Shown piece by piece: positions 34,366 to 45,173 of a DNA stretch of 64,000 nucleotides. Made by a program: the position numbers and the translations under genes. This stretch comes from Prototheca cutis (Eukaryota; Chlorophyta; Trebouxiophyceae; Chlorellales; Chlorellaceae): NCBI GenBank assembly GCA_002897115.2, contig BCIH01000009.1, forward strand, positions 688,415 to 752,414, read 5' to 3'. Each line of letters opens with the position of its first letter. The first letter of the stretch is position 1. The notes beneath the pieces are model-generated. The model was not told the DNA's origin. It made no database searches and saw only the letters and a list, made by a program, of their open reading frames with translations.

Positions 34366-34526
34366 TTCTTATTGTTGCCATACAGTAGGGATGGAATGCC
34401 CACAGGAAAAACATAACCACAAGCAATCTGGATCAGCTGGAAAGATGGAATAATGCGGCTCAAAAACCGCAGAAAATGCCTTTTTGGCATACTGCTGCAC
34501 CTCGGTACCGCTGTACTGAAACTCCC
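34366..34526. other. twin hairpins upstream of tRNA-Leu
   Basis: TGCGG/CCGCA (34454-34471) and ATGCC-TTTTT-GGCAT (34476-34490) form two small hairpins separated by four bases, 37 nt before the tRNA. Function unknown. Confidence 0.4.
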
Positions 34527-34665
34527 GAGTACATGGGCCAGTGGTCTACGCCGTGGCGTTTAGGTTTGGCGCCGATGAATCATCGGTACCGCTCACCCAA
34601 ACATGGGCGGGTGAAAATGAAAACCGCCATCCGAGAGGGCGCAGGTTCGAATCCTGCTGTACTCA
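34527..34665 (+). tRNA. tRNA-Leu (anticodon UAG) with intron
   Basis: The cloverleaf can be drawn by hand. The acceptor stem GAGTACA (34527-34533) pairs perfectly with TGTACTC (34658-34664), with A as discriminator. The D stem is GGC/GCC with GTGGTC in the loop. The anticodon stem TGGCG (34554-34558) pairs with CGCCA (34625-34629); the loop TT-TAG-G gives anticodon UAG at 34561-34563. The T arm GCAGG-TTCGAAT-CCTGC is perfect (34641-34657). An 11-nt variable arm with CC/GG pairing fits a class II tRNA-Leu. A 59-nt intron lies at 34565-34623, after position 37, the normal place for nuclear tRNA introns. The mature length is 80 nt before CCA addition. Confidence 0.87.
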
Positions 34666-35942
34666 ACTCCCAGCCAACGGCCGGTGGTCGGCAACGTCCT
34701 TTTGCATTCCTTTTCCCCTCCAAGTCGACTGTCATGCGGGAATATGTAGAACATCGGTAATAATCGGAAGTTTCCACATGAAAGGAGTAGCCTCTGCGCG
34801 ACTGCGGTTGAAGCACTGGCGGGCGTGGCCCTGCATGGACTGCCCGCCAAGGGCATGCAGGCATGATCTCAGGCGAATGCTTCAAGGGGCCTGCCCTTTC
34901 ATGGGATGGATGCAGACGGCACCCACATGTTCAGGGGTGGAAGCTCGTGAAATTCTTCTGTTATGATCTCATGGCATGCATCACAGTGTTTGGGTTGTCA
35001 GCCCGCTACCCATGCGTGTTGGAACTGCTTGGACCCCATGCATGAGATCACGCAAATAGATTGAGTGGATACAGACAATAGCAATTATGCCACCATGAAA
35101 GCAACCCAGGGACGGTGTCCCAGCACCCGCGGTCATGCCATGGCCTTACTGTGTACGGACGAATGGACGCGTCACCTTGAGCGCAACATGAGAGGCGCGC
35201 CCCCATTCCGGCCAATGCAAACTTCATCATTGCGATGAACATGTGTACCTCAATTTGCGGAGGGTCATTTTGTGTCGACTCCCCGACTGACACACGCACG
35301 CACGCTGTCCACGTCAACACGCAACTGGGCCGGCGAGCCATGCACGCATGGCGGGTGCCAGGGAAAGGACGATGGGATGACTTCGCGCAGATCCGTCCAT
35401 GGAACGGCAACATGAGAGAGTGTTTAGAAATAGAGGTTCACACTGTTTCCTCAGTCTCGCACCTTCCGTGCGGTGAGGGAATTAGGACAGCGGATGATGA
35501 CTGGGCCGGCGGGTCATGCCATTGTGATCGAGGGTCCACGGGGAGAATTGCAGCTGCCTCACGAGGGGTGCGCACCCCAGAGATCACGGAGCAACCCCTG
35601 ATACAACGTCGCTGGGCGTCAATTGTTAACATACGCAATATCAGCAGTTCTTGCTGAAATTGCGAAAGCACCCTGCGTGTCTTTCTCAGGTGCCAGCATC
35701 CGAGTCCGGTTTGCGCCAGCGAGCTGCTCCAGGCACTCCGACGCGGCTGCCTGACCCGTCCTCCCTGGCCCCAAGGTTTGGCCTGGACAGTGGCGGTGGA
35801 CTTGGTTGAAGTTGGGGTATTAAGGACGAGCACCACAGGCGAGTTCTAGGGGACTCTGGCGGAGGTCGAACGGTCTGCGTCACCACCACCCATTTAGTCA
35901 GGGCCTCAGGGCGAGGCGTGCACGCACCGTCTCGCCCCTGCG
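34666..35942. other. intergenic between tRNA-Leu and CHD-like gene
   Basis: About 1.3 kb of lower-GC DNA. Apart from the pol III terminator I see no gene; open frames here have no recognisable product and no splice support. Confidence 0.4.
34700..34703 (+). terminator. RNA polymerase III T-run
   Basis: TTTT 35 nt after the tRNA 3' end is the first T-run available for termination. Confidence 0.5.
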
Positions 35943-38071
35943 ATGGCTCAACCAGAGAAGCTGTCCGTCCTCTTCCGGGAACACAGCGCACAGCTGGTAC
36001 GTCCGGGTGGGGCTTCGGTGCTCTGTCGTCGGTTGGTGCCGCTAGGCATGGGGTTCTCGTGACGACCACCTTTTCGGAGCGGGGTGTGGGCAGGGACCAG
36101 TGGCAGACTAGGCAGGAGGCAGGGGGGCAGAACTATCCTCCCCCAGGCCCCCACCTTGCCCAACGCGCCTGTCTCTTTCCAATGTGGCACACGTTTTTGG
36201 CAACGACAATGGTTCGCACTCACTTCCTCTTGCTCCCAATACCGTCGCCCACCACACAGGATGAGAAGCTGGCCCGCTTCTTCGCACCGCGCGTGGGCGC
36301 GATCGTGCCGCCCCGCCCCGGCTGCATCAACGAGTATGGCTCTGTTCTGGCCGAGTCTGATGGCCCCACGCCACAAAAATGGAACGACATGTCCCACCTG
36401 GGCCCCGCAGACTTACCCTGGGAGGACAAACCGCTGAGCCCGCGACCGGTTCCTCGTCGGGCCCCCCGCGCCGCCTCGGAGCCTGCGCCTGGCGAGATTT
36501 CTTCCCGGCCGCCATCAGCCCCAGCAGCTTCGAAGGTTGCGCCTGCACCGCGACAGCCCCCGCGGCAGGGTGGACGTGGCCCATCCGGCCGTCCACCGCG
36601 GCAGGTGGTGCAGTCCATCTGGGACAGCCTTGACCGCATGGGTACCGTCCCCGCCCTTCTCTCCCCGCTGCCCAAGCCTGCGGGGCCTGTCGCGAAGTTG
36701 CAGCAGCAGCCTCTTCGGGCCTCTGGGTCCACGGCAGCAGCCCGGCACCTGCCCGAGGCCCAGCGCCCTCTGGGGTCGGGGGCCCCTCAGACCGCCGGCG
36801 GCGCGTCGGCCGGGGCACCGACCAACATCCACCGCCGAGCACGGGAACCCACGGATGATGCTATGGCACGGCCGCCCAAGCGTGCCCGAAGCACGACCCC
36901 ACCGGCCGCAGCGACAGTCGCGAGTCCGGTGATGCCCGCATCCGTCGCCACTACGCACAGCACGGTGCCGCCTCGCCGCGCCATCAGCGAGGGCCCCTCG
37001 GCCACGGGTGCGCCGACGACGGCTGCTGTTGCCACGCCTGTCGGAGGCCAAGCTGGTGCCTTGGGCGCGGTCGCGGCGGCGCTGCCAGGCACGCTGCGTT
37101 CGGCGGCGGCTTCAGCGCCGCGGGAGGGCGTGGCCGAGCTGCAGGCCCAAGGCCGGAAGATGAAGCGGCTAGCCGAGAAGAAGATGGAGGCGGCCGCAGG
37201 TCCGGACGGCGCGCCGCGCCCGACGCACGTGTCGGCGTATTTCCTGGCCCAGGCCGGGGTCAAATTCCTGGCGTCGGCCGCAGCGCTGGAGGAGGAGACC
37301 CGTGCCGCAGGCCGTCTCGCTGGTAGTAAGAGGACCCAACTGGAGCAGCCGCCGCGGCCCGGGGCGCCGCTGCTCTACACACAGACGGCGGCGTTGCTGG
37401 ACAGCGCAGCTCGCTCGGCCGCGGCGGCCACGGGCCCCGAACTGGTGACCACCGCCACGGCTTTGCTGTGCGAGCGGCTGGCGGCCTGCGCGCGGCTGCG
37501 CGCCGCGCACCTCCGTCGGGCCGACCTGGCGGCCAGCTTTTCGGGGTTTGCCGCGGCGGTGGACAAGGCCAGCGGCGAGACGTTTCTCCGGGGGTCACCT
37601 ACCGACTCCAGCCTTTCTTCGTCCTCCACGGTCGTGGCTGCCGGCGGTGGCGGGGCGGATGTCGTTCCAAAGCCGTCCCGCGCGCCGACGCCGGGCGGCG
37701 GTGTTGAGAGGGCCACCGTTCGAACGGGAACAATTGTCGCCCGACCGGCCGCGGCTGCTCCCGCTCCCGCCAAACCCCCCACGGCAGCATCCGCCGAAGA
37801 GGTGCTGCTGCCGCTCCCGCGGGCGGCAGTGGAGGCTCAGCTGGCGGCGGTGGCCGAGGCGCAGGCGGTATTTACCGCGCTGTCGGGGCTGACGCGGTCG
37901 GCGGAGCGCCTGCGTGCGCTGGCGGCGCGGGCCCAGGCGGAAGGGTGCGCTGCCGCGGAGCGAGCGGCTGCTGCGACGCTGCTCGCGGCAGCCGATGCGG
38001 GGCAGGGCCCGCCAGGGGTCATGCTGGCCCTCGCTCGCGATGCGCTGGCCGACATCCTCAAGATTGCCTGA
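35943..38071 (+). CDS. low-complexity protein with AF4/FMR2 CHD-like helical domain
   Basis: Two exons, 35943-35996 and 36260-38071, give 621 residues (MAQPEKLSVLFREHSAQL joined to DEKLARFFAPRVGAI). Residues about 60-330 are Pro/Ala/Ser-rich with a short basic patch (RPPKRARS) that could act in nuclear import. From about 345 the protein becomes helical: LQAQGRKMKRLAEKKMEA, YFLAQAGVKFLASAAALEEE, LYTQTAALLDSAARSAA and later ERLAACARLRAAHLRRADL. This order (leading Lys-rich helix, then FL-A-ALE-E, then a Y-x-x-T-x-x-L-L helix) resembles the C-terminal homology domain of AF4/FMR2 proteins, which also ends plant CW-type zinc-finger proteins. No CW finger is present. The resemblance is by eye and weak. 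An unspliced start at the ATG 36183 is an alternative. Confidence 0.6.
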
Positions 38072-39180
38072 GTTTCTGGTTTTTTTAGTGGAATCTAGGG
38101 GATGGCTGTGTGTCTCCGTGTGTGTCTCTACACACGACGGAGGGGTGCTTGCTCTGGCGGAGTCGTCGACTTGCCAGGCGCCAGTCTCCTCCGAGGAGCC
38201 GGGCTCCTCCGAGGAGCCGGGCTCCTCCGAGGAGCCTCCCCTCTAATGACACGAGCATCCCTGTCTCCACACACATTCCTGCTCCCAACTTTTCGCGTGA
38301 GTCCATTCCTGGCTCTACCTCTTTTCAAGCCCGTTACCAATGGCAGGCATTCTTTGTATTCCGAATGAGTGAGTGAGTCCCGGCCAATCCCCAACCGTCC
38401 ACCCGCGCCGCAAGCCTTTTGCTTTTGCTCGTTGATGTACTTCAAAGAGTCGTGCGTCGCACCGCACAGCGGCTGCGTGACACGTCCGCGCTCCGCTTGT
38501 CGCTGCCCTGCCGTCGGCCGCTGCAACACGTGGGGACCACAGTGCAGCGGCCGCAGCGCTGCCCCGCAGGGATAGCCCCTCCCCCCGACCCCCTGCTGGC
38601 ATGACTGCTGCGTTTCCGCGTGCCAAACAAAACCGGTTCCATCCTTGCCATGGGAGCCAGCCCCATGGCGAGCCAATCGATCGTAGAGTTGCTGAATACG
38701 AGCCCCCACCCCTTCCGAGCATGGGTTCTCTGGTGTGCCTTCCAGCACAAAACGCGTCGTCATCTCTGGGGCGGGACACAACCGTACACTGCGTGGCTTT
38801 GAGCGCTTCGGTGATTCCAAACACAAAACCCTGCCTGCATGCCGTCGTACGATATGGCCCTCTTCATTACAGAGACCCAGCGGTGCATGGCATCCTGCAT
38901 CTCACACATGATCTATCGATTGTAACATTTTCCAAGTGTCTTCTGAGTGTGTGGATGCAGCGGGGTCATTGGGGTTCAGAGGAGTATGGGCGTGGATGTG
39001 TGTGCAGAACATGCTCCCGAATGCCCGGCACAATGCCCCACTGGCTGGACTACGTTCCTCTCCCCTGAGTTGCCTGCTTGTTGCATTCGACCGGTTTCCA
39101 GAAGAAAGCACCAAGTAAACAGTGGCGCGGTGCCTGACACTTCAACAGCAGCAACCTGCAACCCAGTGGGTCGCCGCTCG
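38072..39180. other. intergenic, convergent 3' ends
   Basis: 3' flanks of the CHD-like gene and the second RabGAP. It contains a short tandem repeat (38186-38236); otherwise nothing recognised. Confidence 0.4.
38186..38236 (+). repeat. 18-bp tandem repeat with inverted arms
   Basis: ctcctccgaggagccggg is repeated 2.8 times. Each unit holds complementary arms CTCCTC and GAGGAG around a single base. Confidence 0.9.
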
Positions 39181-41271
39181 TCAGCAGGCGCTTGTGATGT
39201 CATGCTCCCTGGCCCTCGCCAGGATGGCCCGTACGTCTGTGGGTGGATAGTGCTGCAGCAGTTTCATGTTTGCGGCAAAGTCACCCTGCATGTTGTTGTG
39301 AGGACGGTTTCATGAAGGGAGATGGTGATGGGTGTTGGCTTCTGAGTCCATGAAGGCTGGATGCACGACCGTCAAGGCAAAAGTATTTCCACAACAAGAG
39401 TTGCTGTGCCACGTATCCAGTTGTCTTGCAGGTGATACCAACCAGGTTGCTGTGTCCCCGTCGTCCTTTCTACCCCGGCGGGGGGCCACTCCCACCCACC
39501 GACCGACCTACCCAACTTCCTCTTACCTGGAACAGCTCCTCCCGGGCCAGAACCACCATTGCCAAGCAGATGCACAGCAGGGCGTGCCCGCGATCCCGAG
39601 CCCGCGCAGTGACGATGGCGTCCCAGATGCGCAGCGCGTCTGGGAACGCAAACTCCTGCGTCAGGAGCAGCGTGATCCAGCGGAAAGCAAAAAAGTGAGG
39701 CGCCACACCGTTGGTGTCCAGCACATGCGTCGCCAGGGCCGGGTCCACCGCCCGCAGCGCGGAGCCCAGCGTGCTCAGCGTGGCCCGGATGCCGCCGGCC
39801 GAATCGTCCAGCTGCGCGCAAAACAGGTCGCGGCACCCCGCCATGAGCTCCACGAAACAAAAGAAAGCGTCGGCCTCTGCCTGGGACGCAGTTTCCTGGT
39901 CTGGGTCTGTGGGCACGGGTTTTGTACTGGGGTTTGCTGGGCGTGCATGCGAGCGGGTTCTGGTGGGGGGAAGCAGCAGCACGAGCAGCAGTCACAGGCG
40001 CGGCCCCAAAACAGGGCAGCCCCCGCCATCCGACAAAACACATCAAACAGATCACCTGTGGCAAAGACATAGTACATGGGGGCAAACAGCTCGTTCATGC
40101 CCTGGACGTATTTGATCCCGGGATTGAGCTTGGCGTAAATGAACAGCGCTCTGCACATGGCCTGCAACGTGTTTGTGAAAACGGGGTGGTGTGGAGGGGA
40201 AGGCACACAGCTGGAAGGCAGTGCCAGCACTTGCATGCCTGCTGCTGAAGAGCCCGACAAAAGCCTCGTGCACGGAAATTTGCACCACCCACCAGCCACC
40301 ACCGAAAGACCCATGTGCATGCCTGTCGTCGCGCTTTGCCGACTTCGTCCGGCCCGCTAAAGAAATGCAAGTCTGGGTGTGTGCGCAGAATGTCACGCCG
40401 GATTTGGGCCAGCATCTCTTCGTCTTGGAACCGCCGGCACCAGAGGCTGCCCGGCGCGGCCGACAGCGGGTGGTCTTCCACTGTCAGAGATGCCCGGCGC
40501 AGGTCGCTGTCGTCTCCAGGCTTGTCAGGTGGCGCCGCGAGAGCGGCCGCCTCGGCAGGCCCATCCGCAGACCTGTTGCCATCGGATGATGGCAGCCGGG
40601 CAGAGGCGGCGCCCAGGGGCGGCGCCCCGCTGTGGTGCAACACCCCAAAATCCTGGCCAAGAGGATGACATAATTGAATGCTCGGATGCCCACCATGTGG
40701 GAGGGATGCTGCCCCTTTCACGACCCATACCCGTCAAGTAGTTGGAACCCGCACACGTCAGGGGACCCCCCACCATAACAGCAGGTCCGCCAACACCACA
40801 CAGCCAATGCCACCCTGCCCTCTCCGCCAAGGCAAACCTTAACAAAGAACTGGTATTCCTCCCGCTTCCGCGCCAGGTGGCGCTTGCGTTCCAACAGCGT
40901 CGGAGGAACGTAGCCCAGACACAGCTGTGGTGGATGAGATGCAGTGGAGAGAGTTGGGTCGTGGGCGGTGCCCCCCCATTGGCGGCGCCCACAGGCACTC
41001 TGACGACGGGTTCACCCACCCAGGTCAGCACACAGCAGCTGCGTGATCAGGCTCCTTCGAGAGAAGCTCGTCAACGCAACCAATATGAGCTGCTGTGTAC
41101 ACGGAGTCACAGATCCGAAGCAGTGATCACCTTCCAGACTTGGGCCCTCAGCCCCTTCACTTCCGGCAGCCCGTCCTGGGCCGCCCGACCCACAGCGGCC
41201 AGGTCGACCCTGTCCGCGTCGAGCAGCTCCGCCAACAAGCCTGATCGCGAATCCTGGGTAAATGATCCCAT
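39181..41271 (-). CDS. TBC-domain RabGAP, TBC1D13-like
   Basis: Six exons on the minus strand, 41271-41131, 40924-40838, 40652-40344, 40161-40056, 39876-39527 and 39285-39181, give 365 residues in phase. TBC1D13 features appear in order: GLRAQVWKLCLGYVPPTLLE, ASLTVEDHPLS, the arginine-finger motif QIRRDILRTHPDLHFFSG (IxxDxxR), FIYAKLNPGIKYVQGMNEL with the glutamine finger, EADAFFCFVELMAGCRDLF, HFFAFRWITLLLTQEFAF, RIWDAIVTA and the C-terminal GDFAANMKLLQHYPPTDV. Mammalian TBC1D13 acts on Rab35; the algal target is unknown. The N-terminal ATG at 41271 is uncertain because ttacccag just inside it could be an acceptor for an upstream exon. Other junctions are well supported. Confidence 0.88.
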
Positions 41272-42207
41272 ATCGGCTTTGGATGGAGAGGCTCCAGCAG
41301 CCGGCGGCCACGAGGCAGGGCCCGTCACTTGCGGGGGCCCGCTTCAGCAGTCACGCTGGCGAAGGCCACTCTGGCACGACATCGATCGCATCCCCTGGAG
41401 GCTGGATATTATGTGATCCAAAGGATCATGGACGCAGTGCAGTGATCTCGCATTGAGTGATCTGGTATTGTCCGCTGCTTCGGGAGGAGGAGCGTTCGGG
41501 AATGGGTGGAAGGTCTGCTGACCAAAGAGGAAATTTGGGTTGCGCCCCAGAAGTCGCGCATGGAGTGTCCAAATTTTTTTGGTTGCAAGCAGAACACCCC
41601 CTGCTCGTGGCATAATTCCCAGGTTGAACAGCCCAATTCCCACCTTTGTATGCAAACTGGTGTTCAATATAACCTCGGAGTGTGTAGAGGTCTTGCATGT
41701 CTGTGCGAACCGCCTATCTGCAGAAGCTACACAGAACACAGAGGATCATTCCAGGCAATGTCAGGCTGCGTACCCACTTATTTTCAACGGTCAAGCTCAG
41801 ACTCATGACAACATCCATCTTGTCTGTATGAACGCACCTTTTGCGGCTGGCCTTGCACCCTTGTTGAAGATACCGTAAAAGGATTGCGGGTGCCGACCCA
41901 TTCTCCGAAATCCGCAAGACCCCATTTGAAAAGTCGAAAACGCAGGCGATGCAAGACGACGAGCGGCATTGAGCTCACACACACCGACATGATTGAACTG
42001 CAAACTTGATGTAGTTCGATATCTCCTCGCTGTGTTGCAATGGCGACCGGCAGGCGACCGCGAGCATCTTCCAATCCAGAGGCACGTACCTGGGGTCCTG
42101 CATGTTTGGTCGGACATGCAGCGGTCCTCACGCCGAGTTGAACGCCCAGGCGCCTGCCCGGCTTGCTGTCATTCCGGATAACATAGTTTCATGGTTTGCA
42201 TGTGAAG
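41272..42207. promoter_or_regulatory. divergent region, RabGAP / ORC4
   Basis: 936 bp between outward-facing starts. It may hide a first exon of the RabGAP. No TATA or other element recognised. Confidence 0.35.
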
Positions 42208-44823
42208 ATGGCGACAGGGGCTGTGGTTTCCGACGGCCGGCCGTATCTTGCATCACAGGTGGAGCCCACCCAGACTCCCTCTGGAAAAAAGCGCACGAGA
42301 TCGGGACCAGCGGGCTCAAAGGAGGCTCAGGACACCGAGAAATCCCCTCCCACCAAGTACGCAACCTTGTGCGACGCGTGCTTTGTGGCAAGCCTCTGTG
42401 TGGCAGAAAGAAACCCCTGTGCATCATGGCGCTTCCATTGACCCCCCACAGGCGGAAGGCAACCAAGCGGCCCGCGTCTCCCCCCGCTGCCGATGCCGCG
42501 GCACACCTGTCCCTCAGCCCAGGAAGACCAGCCCACAGCCGAACGCCCTCGCCCGAGGCTGTCTGTGCCAGCGCGCCACCCTGCGATGGCCAGGCCGCCC
42601 ACCCTCCCCAGGTGCAAATTCCTTTTTCTGTGTTTTGGGGAGCTGGGCTGGGAGGGAGATTGATTGCACGCAGACAGTTAAATGTGTGCTTTGTCACGAC
42701 CAAGCAAACGCCTCCTCTACACAAGCATTGCTGCAGGTCGGCGGCGATCCCGAAACACGCACCGAAGCTGCACTGCGGTTCTTATCCAAGCGTGTCCAGC
42801 GCCCTCGGAGTGCAGAGGCAGCGAGCGTGCAGCTACGGCCATCTCTGGTGGCGCCGCTGGCCGAGATCGAATCGTGTCTGAACGCGGCAGTGGAGTTGGG
42901 CCACGCGGCTTCGCTGTTGGTCTTGGGACCACGCCAGGCAGGCAAGACCCTGCTGGTCGAGCGCGCGCTGCGCACGCTGTGCACGCAGCACAACCGTCCC
43001 GACGGCGCCGATCCCCGCGTGGGCATCGTCCGGCTGTCCGGCTGGGCCCATGCCGACGAGTGTACCGCCTTTCGCGAGACCGCACTGCAGCTCTGCGAGT
43101 GCGTGTGGCTGTCTTGTGTGTGTGTGTGGGGGGGGGGGGCAGGCACTTGAATGTATGCAGGCCAAGGAAACGAGGGAGCTCGGGAGCTCAGGAGCTCATG
43201 TCCGTGCTGGATTTTCCGTGGCCCAAACCAAGTATGCTTCCATGTGCTGGGATCCTAGCGCACAAACACCTAGCCACCCACGCAGGGCCTTTGGCTGCAT
43301 GTTCAAGCGCTCGGCGTCTGTTGGCGAAAACATCGAGTTCCTGCGGGAGGTGCTGGACTGCTTGTCCAGGTAGGGTTTACTGGATTCTTTGCTTCTTATG
43401 TGGGGGTTGGGGTTGGGGTTGGAGGAGGGTCACATCCAACGGTTGCCCATGCAACCCCACCTACACACACACACACACACACACATATCCAATTGTCCCC
43501 ATTTCAACCCCCTGCCTTCCCCCTCCCTTCAAACTACTAGGGCGCACAAGTCAGTGGTATTTGTGCTGGAAGAGTTTGACACGTGGGCACGACGGCCGCG
43601 CCAGACACTGCTGTATGGTCTGTTGGACGCGCTTTCTTGTTCGGGCGTGCGCGCCGCGGTCGTGGGCACCACTGTTCGGGCCGACGCACTTTCTTTGCTG
43701 GAGAAGCGTGTGCGCAGCCGGTTCAGCCACCGGAGCGTGCACGTACCGGGGTGCACTGCCGCAGAGGCGCCGGGCGTCCTGCGAGCCTGGCTGGAGCTGC
43801 CCCAGAATTGGCCAGATGCGGGAATGCGGGCGGCCCTTCTCGCTGCGGCCGATGCCACGTTGGGCGGCGACGGAACGACGATGCCCGTTGCTCAAGTCGC
43901 CGCAGCCGCCGTCGGAGTCACAGGCGGCCTTGGCGCCCTGGCTGCCGCTCTGCAATCGGCACTGCCAGACCTGCTTCGACTGTGTTGTTGCGACCACACA
44001 GGAGGCACGAAGATCAAGGATTCTGCGCAACTGGTGGCCCCGAGCGGGCCAGTGAGCAAAAACGAGCGCCGGGGCGGGAGGAGGAGCAGCGCTGTGTCCC
44101 CAGCCCCTGCTGCGTCCACGGCAAACACAGTACAGCAGCAGGAACAACAGAGGATTACAGACTCGTGCGGCGCCATTCTATCTGCAGCGCTGGGATCTGC
44201 CGGCACTCATGGTATGCCAGGCTCTGCATCTGCAAGTGGACACCAGCCACTCAGCTTTGCCGGCGCGGTGGCGGGGTTGAGCGTGCTGGAGCTGGTGCTG
44301 GTGGTGGCGGCGTGGCGCGCCATCACGAGGCAGGGCGCCGAGACCTTCAGCTTTGAGCAGGCCTATGCCCAGTTCCGACGGTTTAGCAACCTCCGCGGCC
44401 AGCACGTCGACTGCTACACCCGGGGCGCAGCGCTGCGTGCACTGGATGCCCTGCTCAGCGCCGGGGTCATCACATTTGCCGATGAGCGCTGGTGCGCTCA
44501 GTGGTTGTGTTTCTGTTTGGCCTTGCATGTTTTGGTGCTCTCCGAGTTCAGTTGTTGAGGAGGATGGTGGGGAATGAACGATCTCGCTGTTGTTTTGAGC
44601 TCTGTTTCACCCAAAATCCCCCAACACACATGCACACACGAAACCCCTATGCAGGTTGGAGAGGGGGGGTGCGGGGCGGCAGCACGCACCGCTGCAACTC
44701 CAGCTGACGCCCGAGGAGCTTAGGGCTGCGCTGGACACCCATGACTGCTGCCCGCTGGCCCTGCTCGAGTGGTTTGCCAAGGAGGCCGGGCCAGTGGACA
44801 CCGCGCTCCAAATCCTCGACTGA
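42208..44823 (+). CDS. ORC4: origin recognition complex subunit 4
   Basis: Six exons, 42208-42356, 42452-42611, 42737-43098, 43286-43369, 43541-44491 and 44655-44823, give 624 residues in phase. ORC4 is an AAA+ subunit of the complex that marks replication origins and loads MCM. Core motifs: LLVLGPRQAGKTLLVERAL (Walker A, about residue 167), VRLSGWAHADECTAFRETAL, FKRSASVGENIEFLREVL, SVVFVLEEFDTWA (Walker B position), LLYGLLDAL and LLEKRVRSRFSHR, the hallmark string of ORC4. The C-terminal winged-helix region reads ETFSFEQAYAQFRRFSN and QLTPEELRAALDTHDCCPLA. The protein exceeds human ORC4 (436) because of a disordered N-terminus of about 105 residues and a Ser/Gln insert near 440-490. Walker B has Glu-Glu where human ORC4 has Asp-Glu. 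Confidence 0.93.
43463..43484 (+). repeat. (AC)n microsatellite
   Basis: Eleven AC units in an ORC4 intron whose 5' part carries three TTGGGG-like units. Confidence 0.9.
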
Positions 44824-45173
44824 GGCCCTCCTGTCGAGCTGGTCCCGTGCTTTCTTCTGCCCTCTGAAATGCAATGAAGCTCGTCCTACTCCTCATCTGT
44901 CTGTACCATGACAAATCCAGAATCTAAACGGTTGTTTGCACGTGCCACGGCAGGGATTGGTTCGTGCGCAATGGCAGAATTCTATTCACGTGCCAGTCCC
45001 TGGGGAACTTGGCGACGCCCACAGCATGGGCCAAACGGATGTTGCCCGTCGATTCATGACCCTGGAAACTGACATCCAGTTCTCTCTTGCCACATGCTGT
45101 GCACGCGCTGGCTTGCTCGGTCGTCTATCTCACACGGAGGCTGTCGGCCTGATGGGTGTCCCCCGCATAAAGC
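44824..45173. other. intergenic, convergent 3' ends
   Basis: 3' flanks of ORC4 and YOS1. Nothing recognised. Confidence 0.45.

Noticed and set aside
34454..34490. Twin hairpins as an H/ACA snoRNA
   Set aside because: The stems are only five base pairs, too small for H/ACA hairpins, although the hinge AGAAAA fits ANANNA.
35918..36259. Unspliced N-terminal extension of the CHD-like protein
   Set aside because: It begins at a non-ATG codon and reads through a region with a good donor (cagctg|gtacgt) and acceptor (ccacacag). The spliced start MAQPEKL is more likely.
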